Positions 5,774 to 11,623 of a stretch of 12,337 bases of DNA are shown here, piece by piece; position 1 is the stretch's first letter; each line of letters opens with the position of its first letter. Location: the NCBI GenBank assembly GCA_050943675.1, contig JBMNPP010000065.1:1-12337 (forward strand), in the 5' to 3' direction. Source of the stretch: Brooklawnia sp050943675. GTDB taxonomy: Bacteria > Actinomycetota > Actinomycetes > Propionibacteriales > Propionibacteriaceae. The notes under the pieces were generated by a model. The model did no database searches, was not told the origin of the DNA, and saw nothing but the letters and a program-made list of their open reading frames with translations. The position numbers and the translations under genes are program-made.

Positions 5774-7042
5774 TCAGTCTTCCAGCAGCCAGCAGCCCAC
5801 CCGCTCACCCAGCTGGATCGCTGCCGAATCGGCCTCAAGGACGATCATCGCGTCAGCACCAACCAGGTCGGCCAGGCGCGGATTGTCGGGACGCCCGAGC
5901 GGCACCACGACATTCTCGCCCTGCTCTTCACGGACGGCACCGAAGCGCACCTGCACTTCATCGCGGGCGCCCACCAGGTCACCGCCAGCCAGGCAGCTGA
6001 CCTTGCTGCGGTTGACCACCGGTGCGCCCATCAGTTTGCGGATCAGGGGCCGCACGAACACCTGGTAGTCGACATAGGACGCCACGGCATCGTCGGGCAC
6101 CATCACCAGCGGGATCTGGTCTTCGCCGACCAGGGCGAACCCGACCCGTCCACCAGGCTCGATCGCGACATCCGCAAGATCGCTGAGCCCGAGTTCGGCA
6201 ACCACCCGCGGCAGTTGCGCCTCGTCCTCCAGCGGTCCCGAGGCGATCACCAGGTCGGCCCGGATCAGCTGGTCACTGATGATGTTGACCAACTCACGGT
6301 CGGTGCCCATGCTGACCCCAACCCGCCACACCTGCGCGCCATCAGCCTTCGCGGCGGCCGCCAGCAGGTGCGAATCGACATCGGCCGGCTCGGAATCGGC
6401 ATCTGCCACACTCAGCACCACGACCCGGGGCCGGGGCCGGGCCAGCACCCGGTCGATGCCGGCCATGGCCAGCAACGCGCTGCGGCGGGCGTCCAGCCGC
6501 TCACCGGAACGCATCAGCGGCACACCGGTACGCACCTCTGACCCGGCCCAGCGCACATAGTCACCGGCGGCAACAGACCTGCCGACAGTCACGACCGTGC
6601 CGTGGAGCTTCACCTGATCGGCCGGGATGACAGCGTCAGCCCCATCAGGCAGCCGCTGACCTGCCCGCACCTCGACAGTCGCCCCATGCTTGGTGACCTT
6701 GTCGTCGTCACGAAGCCGCAGCGTGGTCGTGGTGCCCGGCTGCAACTGGCCGATGTCCCCGGCCGAGACCGCGTAACCCGAGACAGCGACCAGGCTGTCC
6801 TCGGGCAGGTCGGTGTCGGCGACGATATCCTCACAGACCGCGGTGCCCCAGGCATCCAGCAGGTACATCCCGAAGGCCGGCAGTGGCGAGACCATCGACA
6901 GCAGGTAATCCTGCTGGTCAGCAACCGACCGGCGTCCACTGGCGTCAGTGTCGGGGGGCGGCGGCAGGGTCGGGGCGAGCTCGTCCGCTACAACCTCTTC
7001 GACCTCGACAGGGGCGGCGGCACGGCGTTTGAACAGACGCAT
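5774..7042 (-). CDS. glp: MoeA/gephyrin-like protein with degenerate active site, probable Glp
   Basis: The 422-aa protein keeps the MoeA fold order: N-terminal VSPLP segment near 51-55, a strand-rich domain with GQRLPDGADAVIPADQV (128-143), GERLDARRSALLAMAGI near 180-196, a Rossmann-like MPT-binding core, and a C-terminal beta domain. Key catalytic loops are gone. The usual DxSAMDGYA is EDSLVAVSGYA (81-91), TTGGxSxGxxD is replaced by ASGPLEDEAQ (267-276), and PGNPxS is PDDAVAS (316-322). A charged, Pro-rich N-terminal extension of about 45 residues (RLFKRR, PPPPDT) is also unusual. In Corynebacterium the MoeA-like Glp binds FtsZ and the membrane protein GlpR; here glpR lies in the same cluster. 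I therefore infer a scaffold role in division rather than molybdenum insertion. The ATG at 7042 lies 7 nt after a TATCGT element. Confidence 0.88.
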   Translation of the reverse strand: MRLFKRRAAAPVEVEEVVADELAPTLPPPPDTDASGRRSVADQQDYLLSMVSPLPAFGMYLLDAWGTAVCEDIVADTDLPEDSLVAVSGYAVSAGDIGQLQPGTTTTLRLRDDDKVTKHGATVEVRAGQRLPDGADAVIPADQVKLHGTVVTVGRSVAAGDYVRWAGSEVRTGVPLMRSGERLDARRSALLAMAGIDRVLARPRPRVVVLSVADADSEPADVDSHLLAAAAKADGAQVWRVGVSMGTDRELVNIISDQLIRADLVIASGPLEDEAQLPRVVAELGLSDLADVAIEPGGRVGFALVGEDQIPLVMVPDDAVASYVDYQVFVRPLIRKLMGAPVVNRSKVSCLAGGDLVGARDEVQVRFGAVREEQGENVVVPLGRPDNPRLADLVGADAMIVLEADSAAIQLGERVGCWLLED

Positions 7043-7048
7043 GGCCCC

Positions 7049-7055
7049 TACGATA
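7049..7055. promoter_or_regulatory. Overlapping divergent -10 elements (bidirectional leaderless promoter)
   Basis: The gap between the two divergent ATG codons is only 18 bp. On the + strand TACGAT (7049-7054) precedes the cyclo-ligase ATG by 6 nt. On the - strand TATCGT (7055-7050) precedes the moeA-like ATG by 7 nt. The two -10 boxes share five base pairs in a near-palindrome ctacgatag. No good -35 boxes are visible, as is common for such promoters. Both mRNAs would start at or next to the initiation codon. Confidence 0.6.
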
Positions 7056-7060
7056 GGTGA

Positions 7061-7621
7061 ATGCCCCGACAGATCCGCGCCGACGTCACCGCAGCGCGGC
7101 GATCCAGATCAGCGCAGCTCCGTCGAGCCGATGATGCAGCCCGTACCCGGCGGGCCACCCGCCTGCTGGACGAACTGCTGGGCACCGAAGATGTGGTGGC
7201 CTGCTACCTGTCGCGCGATGACGAACCGGACACCTGGGGGCTGCTGAGCAGCCTTGCGTCCCGGGCACGGGTGCTGGCGCCGAAGATGGGACGCGAACCG
7301 GATTGGGCCTGGTTCACCGGAACCGACGACCTGGTGAGTGGCCCGCACCAGATCATGCACCCGGCAGGTCCAGCCCTGGGCCCGGCAGCACTGGCGATGG
7401 CCGGGCTGGTGATCGCCCCGGCACTCGCGGCATCCCCCGAGGGTGGTCGCATCGGCACTGGTGGCGGGTGGTACGACCGTGCGCTGCCCCACCGGCGGCC
7501 CGGGGTCCCGGTGGTCGTGCTGCTCAACGATGACGAAGTGCGGCCCTGCCCCCAGCAGCCGCACGACCAGCCGGTCGACTGGATCGTCACACCCACCCGC
7601 ACGATCCACGCGATTCGGTAG
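7061..7621 (+). CDS. 5-formyltetrahydrofolate cyclo-ligase
   Basis: This 186-aa protein belongs to the 5-FCL family, which uses ATP to convert 5-formyl-THF to 5,10-methenyl-THF in one-carbon metabolism. It has the family layout: a basic N-terminal helix (RADVTAARRSRSAQL), a central DVVACYLSRDDEPDTW segment, VLAPKM, and near 115-140 the strand LVIAPALA followed by the nucleotide/folate loop GRIGTGGGWYDRAL. In most relatives that loop is GxGGGYYDR; the Tyr to Trp change is also seen in other actinobacteria. The length is normal (about 180-200). Its place next to the moeA-like gene and the FmdB gene matches Rv0992c in M. tuberculosis. The start is the ATG at 7061 and is probably leaderless. Confidence 0.93.
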   Translation: MPRQIRADVTAARRSRSAQLRRADDAARTRRATRLLDELLGTEDVVACYLSRDDEPDTWGLLSSLASRARVLAPKMGREPDWAWFTGTDDLVSGPHQIMHPAGPALGPAALAMAGLVIAPALAASPEGGRIGTGGGWYDRALPHRRPGVPVVVLLNDDEVRPCPQQPHDQPVDWIVTPTRTIHAIR

Positions 7622-7643
7622 CCACGCAGAAGACCGCTACTAT
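7614..7643 (+). promoter_or_regulatory. Possible promoter of the FmdB-like gene
   Basis: TACTAT at 7638-7643 is a good -10, with a weak TTCGGT at 7614-7619 spaced 18 bp upstream. The -35 overlaps the stop of the cyclo-ligase. A start near 7650 would give a 5' UTR of roughly 57 nt that begins in a hairpin. Confidence 0.4.
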
Positions 7644-7645
7644 TG

Positions 7646-7666
7646 GCACTCGGAGCCGTCGAGTGC
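7646..7666 (+). other. Hairpin at the 5' end of the FmdB-like transcript
   Basis: gcactcg (7646-7652) and cgagtgc (7660-7666) form a perfect 7-bp stem with a 7-nt loop. The hairpin lies between the -10 and the Shine-Dalgarno region of the zinc-ribbon gene. It could protect or regulate the mRNA 5' end, bind a repressor as an operator, or weakly end the cyclo-ligase transcript. It is not followed by a T-run. Confidence 0.55.
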
Positions 7667-7706
7667 TACCGACTGCCCAACGAAGATTCTTTCCGAAAGC
7701 AGGACG

Positions 7707-7967
7707 ATGCCTACCTATCAGTACCGCTGCAAGGCCTGTACCAACGAACTGGAGGCCTTCCAGAAGTTCACCGATGACCCGTTGACCATTTGCCCCGAGT
7801 GCGATGGCCCGCTGCGCAAGGTGTTCAGCCCCGTCGGCATCGTCTTCAAGGGTTCCGGGTTCTACGCCACCGATTCACGCAAGTCGTCCTCGGCCTCGTC
7901 CGCACCGGCAGCCAAGACAGAGCCGACCCCGGCCAAGACCGAATCGGGCTCAACCGAAGCCGCCTGA
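7707..7967 (+). CDS. FmdB-family zinc-ribbon protein, Ruc-like redox chaperone
   Basis: The 86-aa protein starts MPTYQYRCKAC, the hallmark of the FmdB/CxxC zinc-ribbon family. Two CxxC knuckles, C8-C11 and C29-C32, can bind one zinc. After KVFSPVGIVFKGSGFYATDSR the last about 30 residues are Ser/Ala/Pro/Thr/Lys-rich and clearly disordered. The M. tuberculosis homologue Rv0991c (Ruc) has the same shape and acts as a chaperone that is switched on when oxidation displaces zinc. The gene position next to the cyclo-ligase is also the same, so orthology is likely. The start is the ATG at 7707 with AGG just upstream. FmdB was first named as a regulator of formamidase/acetamidase genes, so databases may call it a regulatory protein. 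Confidence 0.9.
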   Translation: MPTYQYRCKACTNELEAFQKFTDDPLTICPECDGPLRKVFSPVGIVFKGSGFYATDSRKSSSASSAPAAKTEPTPAKTESGSTEAA

Positions 7968-7982
7968 GAGACAGAACTGGCC

Positions 7983-7991
7983 TGTGGATAA
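7983..7991 (-). other. Perfect DnaA-box 9-mer (TTATCCACA on minus strand)
   Basis: tgtggataa lies in the 61-bp gap between the zinc-ribbon and SAF genes, inside a 22-nt spacer between ctggcc (7977-7982) and ggccag (8005-8010). It is the exact E. coli-type DnaA consensus. Only one copy is present in the region, so it is not an origin. It could be a chance match or a DnaA-responsive site. Confidence 0.4.
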
Positions 7992-8028
7992 CTGAACTTC
8001 GGGTGGCCAGCCCGCCGATGGTCCGGGC

Positions 8029-8652
8029 GTGAACCTGTCCGAAGCCCTCTCCCGCCTACTCCGGGCAGCCCGTTGGCACCGACGGAGCCTGGGGATCGTT
8101 GCAGCCGTGGTGTGCCTTTTTGCGACACTGAGCGTCCTGACGCCCCAAGAGCCCGAATCAACCATGGTGCTGGTTGCCACCCGTGATTTGCCGGCCGGCA
8201 GCCAATTGACTGACACCGACGTCGAACTGGTCCCCTTCCCCAACGAACTGCTGCCCGATGGCGCACTGGGCGATACCGCCGAATCGGTCGGGCGCACCCT
8301 GACCGGAGCACTCAGTACGGGCAGCGTGCTGACCACCGCATCCATCCTCAACGGACGCGACCTCGGCGCTGCCACCGGTGAGCGGCTGGTGCCCTTCCGG
8401 GTCCCGGACGCCTCAACCGTGCAGTTGCTGCGGGTCGGTGACGTGATCAGTGTGGTCGGGTCAGCCTCTGACGGCTCGGTGATCGAATTGGCGAGCAACG
8501 TCCGGGTTGCGGCCCTGCCTTCGGCTGACAGTTCGAGCGGCCTGGGCAGTTCCGAGTCCGGGGGTCTGGTGGTGGTTGCCGCAGATGAAGAGACCGCGGC
8601 AGCACTGGCGGTGGCCTCCACCAATATGCGGATGGCCATCGTGCTCGGTTGA
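8029..8652 (+). CDS. SAF-domain membrane-anchored protein (CpaB/RcpC-like)
   Basis: This 207-aa protein has a short basic N-terminus, one membrane helix at about 20-37 (SLGIVAAVVCLFATLSVL), then an extracytoplasmic SAF domain. That domain shows the usual start VLVATRDLPAGSQLTDTDVELVPFP and the repeat LTGALSTGSVLTTASIL. The second half, VPFRVPDASTVQLLRVGDVISVVGS, is the RcpC/CpaB-type beta domain of Flp pilus assembly proteins. No tad/flp genes are in the window, so its machine is not visible. Many actinobacteria carry such a stand-alone SAF gene next to fmdB. I take the GTG at 8029, as no ATG in frame gives an intact helix. There is no clear Shine-Dalgarno sequence. It is probably co-transcribed with the zinc-ribbon gene 61 bp upstream. 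The fold is confident; the function is not. Confidence 0.85.
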   Translation: MNLSEALSRLLRAARWHRRSLGIVAAVVCLFATLSVLTPQEPESTMVLVATRDLPAGSQLTDTDVELVPFPNELLPDGALGDTAESVGRTLTGALSTGSVLTTASILNGRDLGAATGERLVPFRVPDASTVQLLRVGDVISVVGSASDGSVIELASNVRVAALPSADSSSGLGSSESGGLVVVAADEETAAALAVASTNMRMAIVLG

Positions 8653-8671
8653 TGCCCGCAGGATGGCATCA
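8650..8671. terminator. Shared hairpin between convergent genes
   Basis: tgatgcc (8650-8656) and ggcatca (8665-8671) make a perfect 7-bp stem with an 8-nt loop. The first three bases of each arm are the TGA stop codons of the SAF gene (+) and the lipoprotein gene (-). Position and symmetry suggest a bidirectional terminator, although it lacks a T-tract on either side. Confidence 0.5.
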
Positions 8672-9532
8672 GTCCAGGTTGTAGCTGAACTGCCCGCCGT
8701 CCACACCGAGCACCACGATCTGCTCCCCGTGGACGAATAGCTGGTGGTACAGGTAGAACTCGACCTCGGATTCGGCATAACCCGATGCCTGCCGGGCCTG
8801 CTCCAACCCCGACTGCACCCGCGCGGCATCCACCGTTCCCGGCGCGAACAGTTCCTGGGATTCACCATTGACCGACTGCATTCCGCGACCCTGGCAATCC
8901 AGCGTCCACGGCGGGTTTCCCGCGTCCGGTACAGCATTGCGCCACAGCACTGTCTGGCATGGGGTGCCATCGGCCAGCGCCCACAGCCTGCCTTCCACCC
9001 GGGCAACGGCACCCCGCGGTGAGGCCGGACCCGGCAGCGAGAGCATGTAGCTGGCGCGGTTCGGCAACATCACCTCGGCCTCGGCCAGCAGTTGGGCGAT
9101 GCCTGCCTCGCTGAGCAGGTCGAGCCCGGCAGCGCGGTAGTCCTGGCCGCACCTGCCCTGGGTGACCATGGCACCACTTGGTGTCACGTAAAACTCCAGC
9201 CAGGCCGCATCGCACTCCTGACTGGTCTCGGCAAGCAACTGCTCAAGACCTTCGTAGTCGATCGCGTCGGGGCGGGTGGCACCGACCGGCATCTGGCTCG
9301 GGGTGGTGCCCACCGGTCCGTTGGGGCCATGGGCAACCTCACCCCCGGGAGCCCGCATGACAACCTGCAGTTCGGCCGGGTCGTTGCTTATCGTCATCCG
9401 CGTGATCAGTTCATGGCCTGCAGCGGTCACCACCTGGTCGACCTGCCGCTCAAGCCCGGTAACCGGCCCGCCGCAGCCCACCAGTTGCACCAGCAACGCC
9501 AACGCGGACAGGCAGGCAAACCAGCGGCCCAT
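8669..9532 (-). CDS. Secreted lipoprotein of unknown function
   Basis: The 287-aa protein begins MGRWFACLSALALLVQLVGC, a short signal peptide with lipobox LVGC and lipidated Cys20. The start is the ATG at 9532, with GGGAGG 5 nt upstream; the in-frame GTG at 9538 would lie on top of that site. The mature part contains four Cys (SQEC, GRC, TPC, LDC) that could form two disulfides, fitting an extracytoplasmic location. Acidic helices (YEGLEQLLAETSQEC, LDLLSEAGIAQLLAEAEVML) alternate with beta strands (WLEFYVTPSGAMVTQ, EVEFYLYHQLFVHGEQIVVL). I do not recognise the family. It follows the small gene after the uridylyltransferase gene by 20 bp, so it is likely in the same operon. Confidence 0.8.
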   Translation of the reverse strand: MGRWFACLSALALLVQLVGCGGPVTGLERQVDQVVTAAGHELITRMTISNDPAELQVVMRAPGGEVAHGPNGPVGTTPSQMPVGATRPDAIDYEGLEQLLAETSQECDAAWLEFYVTPSGAMVTQGRCGQDYRAAGLDLLSEAGIAQLLAEAEVMLPNRASYMLSLPGPASPRGAVARVEGRLWALADGTPCQTVLWRNAVPDAGNPPWTLDCQGRGMQSVNGESQELFAPGTVDAARVQSGLEQARQASGYAESEVEFYLYHQLFVHGEQIVVLGVDGGQFSYNLD

Positions 9533-9552
9533 CGGCACCTCCCGCGATCGAA

Positions 9553-9912
9553 TCAGCCAACCGTACCGTGGTGCGGCGGGCGATCAGCCATCAGCGCCCG
9601 GTCGTGCGGGCTCAGCTCCTGCGCACGATCACGCAGCCTGGATTCCGGCCCGATCTCCAGCAGCACCAGGACCGCCCGGCAGGCCGCGTAGAGCTGGGCG
9701 GCACCGATGCCACCACGCTCTTCAGCAGGCAACAACTGGGGCCAACCAAGGCCGGCAGCCTGCCGGGCGTCCCGGACGGTTAGCAGGCGCTCGGCCGGCC
9801 AGCCGGCCGCCTGCAGCCCGGCAGCGATAGCGACCGGATCAGCAGACCGCGCGGCGGGGCTGCCGGCCAGGGCGTCCTCACCGGTCAGGCAGCGGGCCAC
9901 CAGCCCGCCCAT
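9553..9912 (-). CDS. Small uncharacterised protein downstream of the uridylyltransferase gene
   Basis: I do not recognise this protein of 119 residues. It is Ala/Leu/Arg-rich and probably helical and cytosolic (PVAIAAGLQAAGWPAERL, RDARQAAGLGWPQLL, GAAQLYAACRAVLVLLEIG). It has no signal peptide and no membrane helix, and two Cys (ARCLTGE, YAACRA). The RLLTVRDARQAAGLGWPQL segment has the feel of a small helical DNA-binding or regulatory fold, but that is a guess. The ATG at 9912, 10 bp after the uridylyltransferase stop, is chosen. An ATG at 9945 with AGGTGA upstream would overlap that gene by 23 bp and add 11 residues, and is a real alternative. The tight spacing on both sides (20 bp to the lipoprotein) supports translation within the operon. 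Confidence 0.65.
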   Translation of the reverse strand: MGGLVARCLTGEDALAGSPAARSADPVAIAAGLQAAGWPAERLLTVRDARQAAGLGWPQLLPAEERGGIGAAQLYAACRAVLVLLEIGPESRLRDRAQELSPHDRALMADRPPHHGTVG

Positions 9913-9922
9913 TGATCCCGGC

Positions 9923-11302
9923 TCAGGCGCCAAGCTCGGTGCCATCAGCGATCACCTGCGGCTCATCGGTGTTGATCTCGACATCCCCGGTGACCTTCAC
10001 ACCGGCACCGAAGCTGACATCGCCACGCACCCGCAGGGAGCGGGCATCAACCATGCTGGGCGCCTGCGGAACGCGCTGCTCGAAATCATCGACCTTCGCG
10101 TAGAACTTTGCGTCCAGGTCGACCTCGGGCAGGTCGGTGACCTGCTGGGCCAGCACGCCGGCCTCGGCGTCGATGCCGTAGCAGTCCGAACGCAACAGCA
10201 GCAGTTCGTTGGTCTTCTTCACCGGGACAAACCGCTCACGCTCAACCTCGATGGCCTGCGCAGTCTCGAAAACCTCGATCGCCGCCCCCATCGCGGTTTC
10301 GATCTGGATCACCTCAGGGCTGCCGGCATCACGGGGATCCACGTTCTTCAGGTTGCGGATCAGTGGCAGGCCAAGCACTCCCCCGCGCTCGGCGATGGCC
10401 GCCCGCACCGCACCCAGGTCGAGCCACAGATTGTTGGTGTTGAACCATGGGTGGCGCTTCTCGTCGGTGAAGTGGGTCATATCCTGATCAGCAGTTTGTG
10501 CTGACTCACGCAACACGATGTGCCCATCGTCACGGCGGATGGCCAGGTGCCCGCCCTTGCGGTCATTCACCGTGCGACGGCAGACCTCCATCGCGAACGG
10601 TGCGCCAGTGCTGGCGAACCAGCCGGCCAGCAGCGGGTCGGGGGCAGCCCCCAGGTTGTCGGAATTGCTGACCGCCGCGTAACGGAACCCTGCGGCGATG
10701 AACTTGTCCAGCACCCCCGAATCAACCATCGAGGGGTAGATGTCGCCATGACCGGGCGGGCACCACTCGAGTTCAGGATCATCTGGCCACTCAACCGGGG
10801 CCAGCGTGTCAGCCAGCAGCTTGGGTTCGCGGCTCTGCAGGAAGTCCAGCGGCAGGTCGTCGACGGGCAGTTCCGGGTACTTCGCCAGGGCCGCCAGCGA
10901 GGCGTCCCGGGTGGCGAAGGAGTGCATCAGCAGCAGCGGCAACCGAACGCCATGGCGGGCCCGAGCAGCCAGCACCTGGGCAACCACCAGGTCAAGGAAG
11001 GTGTGCCCATCGCGAACCGGAAGCAGGGCCTTTGGCCCGGCCAGGCCCATTGAGGTGCCCAGCCCACCATTGAGCTTGATGTAGACGGTCTTGCCCAACG
11101 CCTCGGCAGCCTGGCCGGGGTCGATGTCGAGATCGGCATAGCGGGCCACCGTGGGCAGCGGCTCAATCGATTCCTCAGTGATGATCCCGGTCTGCCCAGC
11201 CTCCAGCTGCCGGTAGTAGTGCGTGAACGCGTCAATGGCGGCGGCACCGACACCGCCGGCGGTCATCTTCTGCTGCGCTGCAGCCAAGCCGTCGTTGGTC
11301 AT
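9923..11302 (-). CDS. UTP--glucose-1-phosphate uridylyltransferase, eukaryote-like UDPGP family
   Basis: The 459-aa enzyme makes UDP-glucose from UTP and glucose-1-P, the precursor for cell-envelope glycans, trehalose and other sugars. It belongs to the UDPGP (UGP1/UAP-like) family, not to the short bacterial GalU family. The motif KLNGGLGTSMGLAGPKALLPV (76-96) is the nucleotide-binding loop. WCPPGHGDIYPSM, AVSNSDNLGA with the metal/sugar-binding region, and WFNTNNLWLDL follow, then FVPVKKTNELLLLRSD with the catalytic Lys region. The C-terminal segment PSMVDARSLRVRGDVSFGAGVKVTGDVEI is the left-handed beta-helix seen in UGP1. I start at the ATG at 11302, 7 nt after TAGAGT; the GTG at 11311 would precede it by three codons. 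Bifidobacteria and propionibacteria use the same enzyme type. Confidence 0.94.
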   Translation of the reverse strand: MTNDGLAAAQQKMTAGGVGAAAIDAFTHYYRQLEAGQTGIITEESIEPLPTVARYADLDIDPGQAAEALGKTVYIKLNGGLGTSMGLAGPKALLPVRDGHTFLDLVVAQVLAARARHGVRLPLLLMHSFATRDASLAALAKYPELPVDDLPLDFLQSREPKLLADTLAPVEWPDDPELEWCPPGHGDIYPSMVDSGVLDKFIAAGFRYAAVSNSDNLGAAPDPLLAGWFASTGAPFAMEVCRRTVNDRKGGHLAIRRDDGHIVLRESAQTADQDMTHFTDEKRHPWFNTNNLWLDLGAVRAAIAERGGVLGLPLIRNLKNVDPRDAGSPEVIQIETAMGAAIEVFETAQAIEVERERFVPVKKTNELLLLRSDCYGIDAEAGVLAQQVTDLPEVDLDAKFYAKVDDFEQRVPQAPSMVDARSLRVRGDVSFGAGVKVTGDVEINTDEPQVIADGTELGA

Positions 11303-11309
11303 GCCCGCC

Positions 11310-11315
11310 ACTCTA
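11310..11315 (-). promoter_or_regulatory. -10 element for leaderless uridylyltransferase mRNA
   Basis: TAGAGT on the minus strand lies 7 nt before the ATG at 11302. Spacing and sequence match the TANNNT element of leaderless transcripts also seen in front of glpR and the moeA-like gene. A TTGTCA lies 13 bp further upstream, which is too close for a normal -35. Confidence 0.5.
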
Positions 11316-11336
11316 GGCGTTGCCCTGCTGACAAGC

Positions 11337-11412
11337 TGGCGACCCCGGCAGGAATCGAACCTGCGACACGCGGTTTAGGAAACCGCTGCTCTATCCCCTG
11401 AGCTACGGGGCC
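11337..11412 (-). tRNA. tRNA-Arg, anticodon CCT
   Basis: The minus strand forms a full 76-nt tRNA. The acceptor is GGCCCCG/CGGGGTC with one G-U pair. The D-arm is GCTC/GAGC and the anticodon arm is GCGGT-TTCCTAA-ACCGC with CCT at 34-36. The T-arm is GCAGG-TTCGATT-CCTGC, the discriminator is G, and the CCA is encoded. It reads AGG, a rare Arg codon in high-G+C genomes. It lies 22 bp before the uridylyltransferase -10 on the same strand. Confidence 0.97.
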
Positions 11413-11425
11413 AACTGACTCTGCA

Positions 11426-11455
11426 AGCGTAGTTGCGACCGGCGATTGTGGCCAA
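11426..11455 (-). promoter_or_regulatory. Likely promoter of tRNA-Arg
   Basis: On the minus strand TTGGCC (11450-11455) and TACGCT (11426-11431) are spaced 18 bp. Transcription would begin about 6 nt before the mature tRNA. Confidence 0.45.
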
Positions 11456-11501
11456 CCGGGCCCGCAGATACACATTTGTACCAAGACTTGCCCCGTTCGC
11501 C

Positions 11502-11529
11502 TTGCTTTCGCCCAAAAAGGCCCTATTGT
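11502..11529 (+). promoter_or_regulatory. Possible promoter of the structured RNA candidate
   Basis: On the + strand TTGCTT (11502-11507) and TATTGT (11524-11529) are spaced 16 bp. Transcription would begin at about 11536, right before the closing stem of the structured region. No + strand gene lies downstream within the window, so a promoter here would need a noncoding product or be spurious. Confidence 0.35.
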
Positions 11530-11537
11530 AGAGATTT

Positions 11538-11614
11538 GAAAGCGGCTGTTCGTGCGATGATTTGTCTCCTGGGGGTGGGTAGACGGCTTCGGCCCTCGCG
11601 CAGCAGCCGCTTTC
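11538..11614 (+). ncRNA. Candidate structured small RNA with 11-bp closing stem
   Basis: gaaagcggctg (11538-11548) and cagccgctttc (11604-11614) are perfect 11-bp complements that close a region of 77 nt. Inside are gtct/agac around a G-rich loop (gggggtggg) and ggc-ttcg-gcc, a UUCG tetraloop hairpin. A promoter-like pair sits just upstream on the + strand. The region lies between the methyltransferase stop and tRNA-Arg and has no open frame of note. If transcribed from the minus strand, the loop would be C-rich (acccaccccc), faintly recalling the actinobacterial 6C RNA, but only one such loop is present. It could instead serve as the end of the methyltransferase mRNA. I do not recognise it as SRP RNA, tmRNA, 6S or a riboswitch. 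Confidence 0.4.
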
Positions 11615-11623
11615 CCTATGCCC

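Noticed and set aside
5435..6541. 368-codon plus-strand frame opposite the moeA-like and rimJ genes
   Set aside because: His/Gln/Arg-rich antisense shadow of two well supported genes; no family resemblance.
9092..10504. Plus-strand frames opposite the lipoprotein and uridylyltransferase genes
   Set aside because: Antisense shadows produced by high-G+C codon bias; no start signals.
11219..11484. Frames on both strands with PAGIEPATRGLGNRCSIP and AQGIEQRFPKPRVAGSIP
   Set aside because: Both are translations of tRNA-Arg and its complement.
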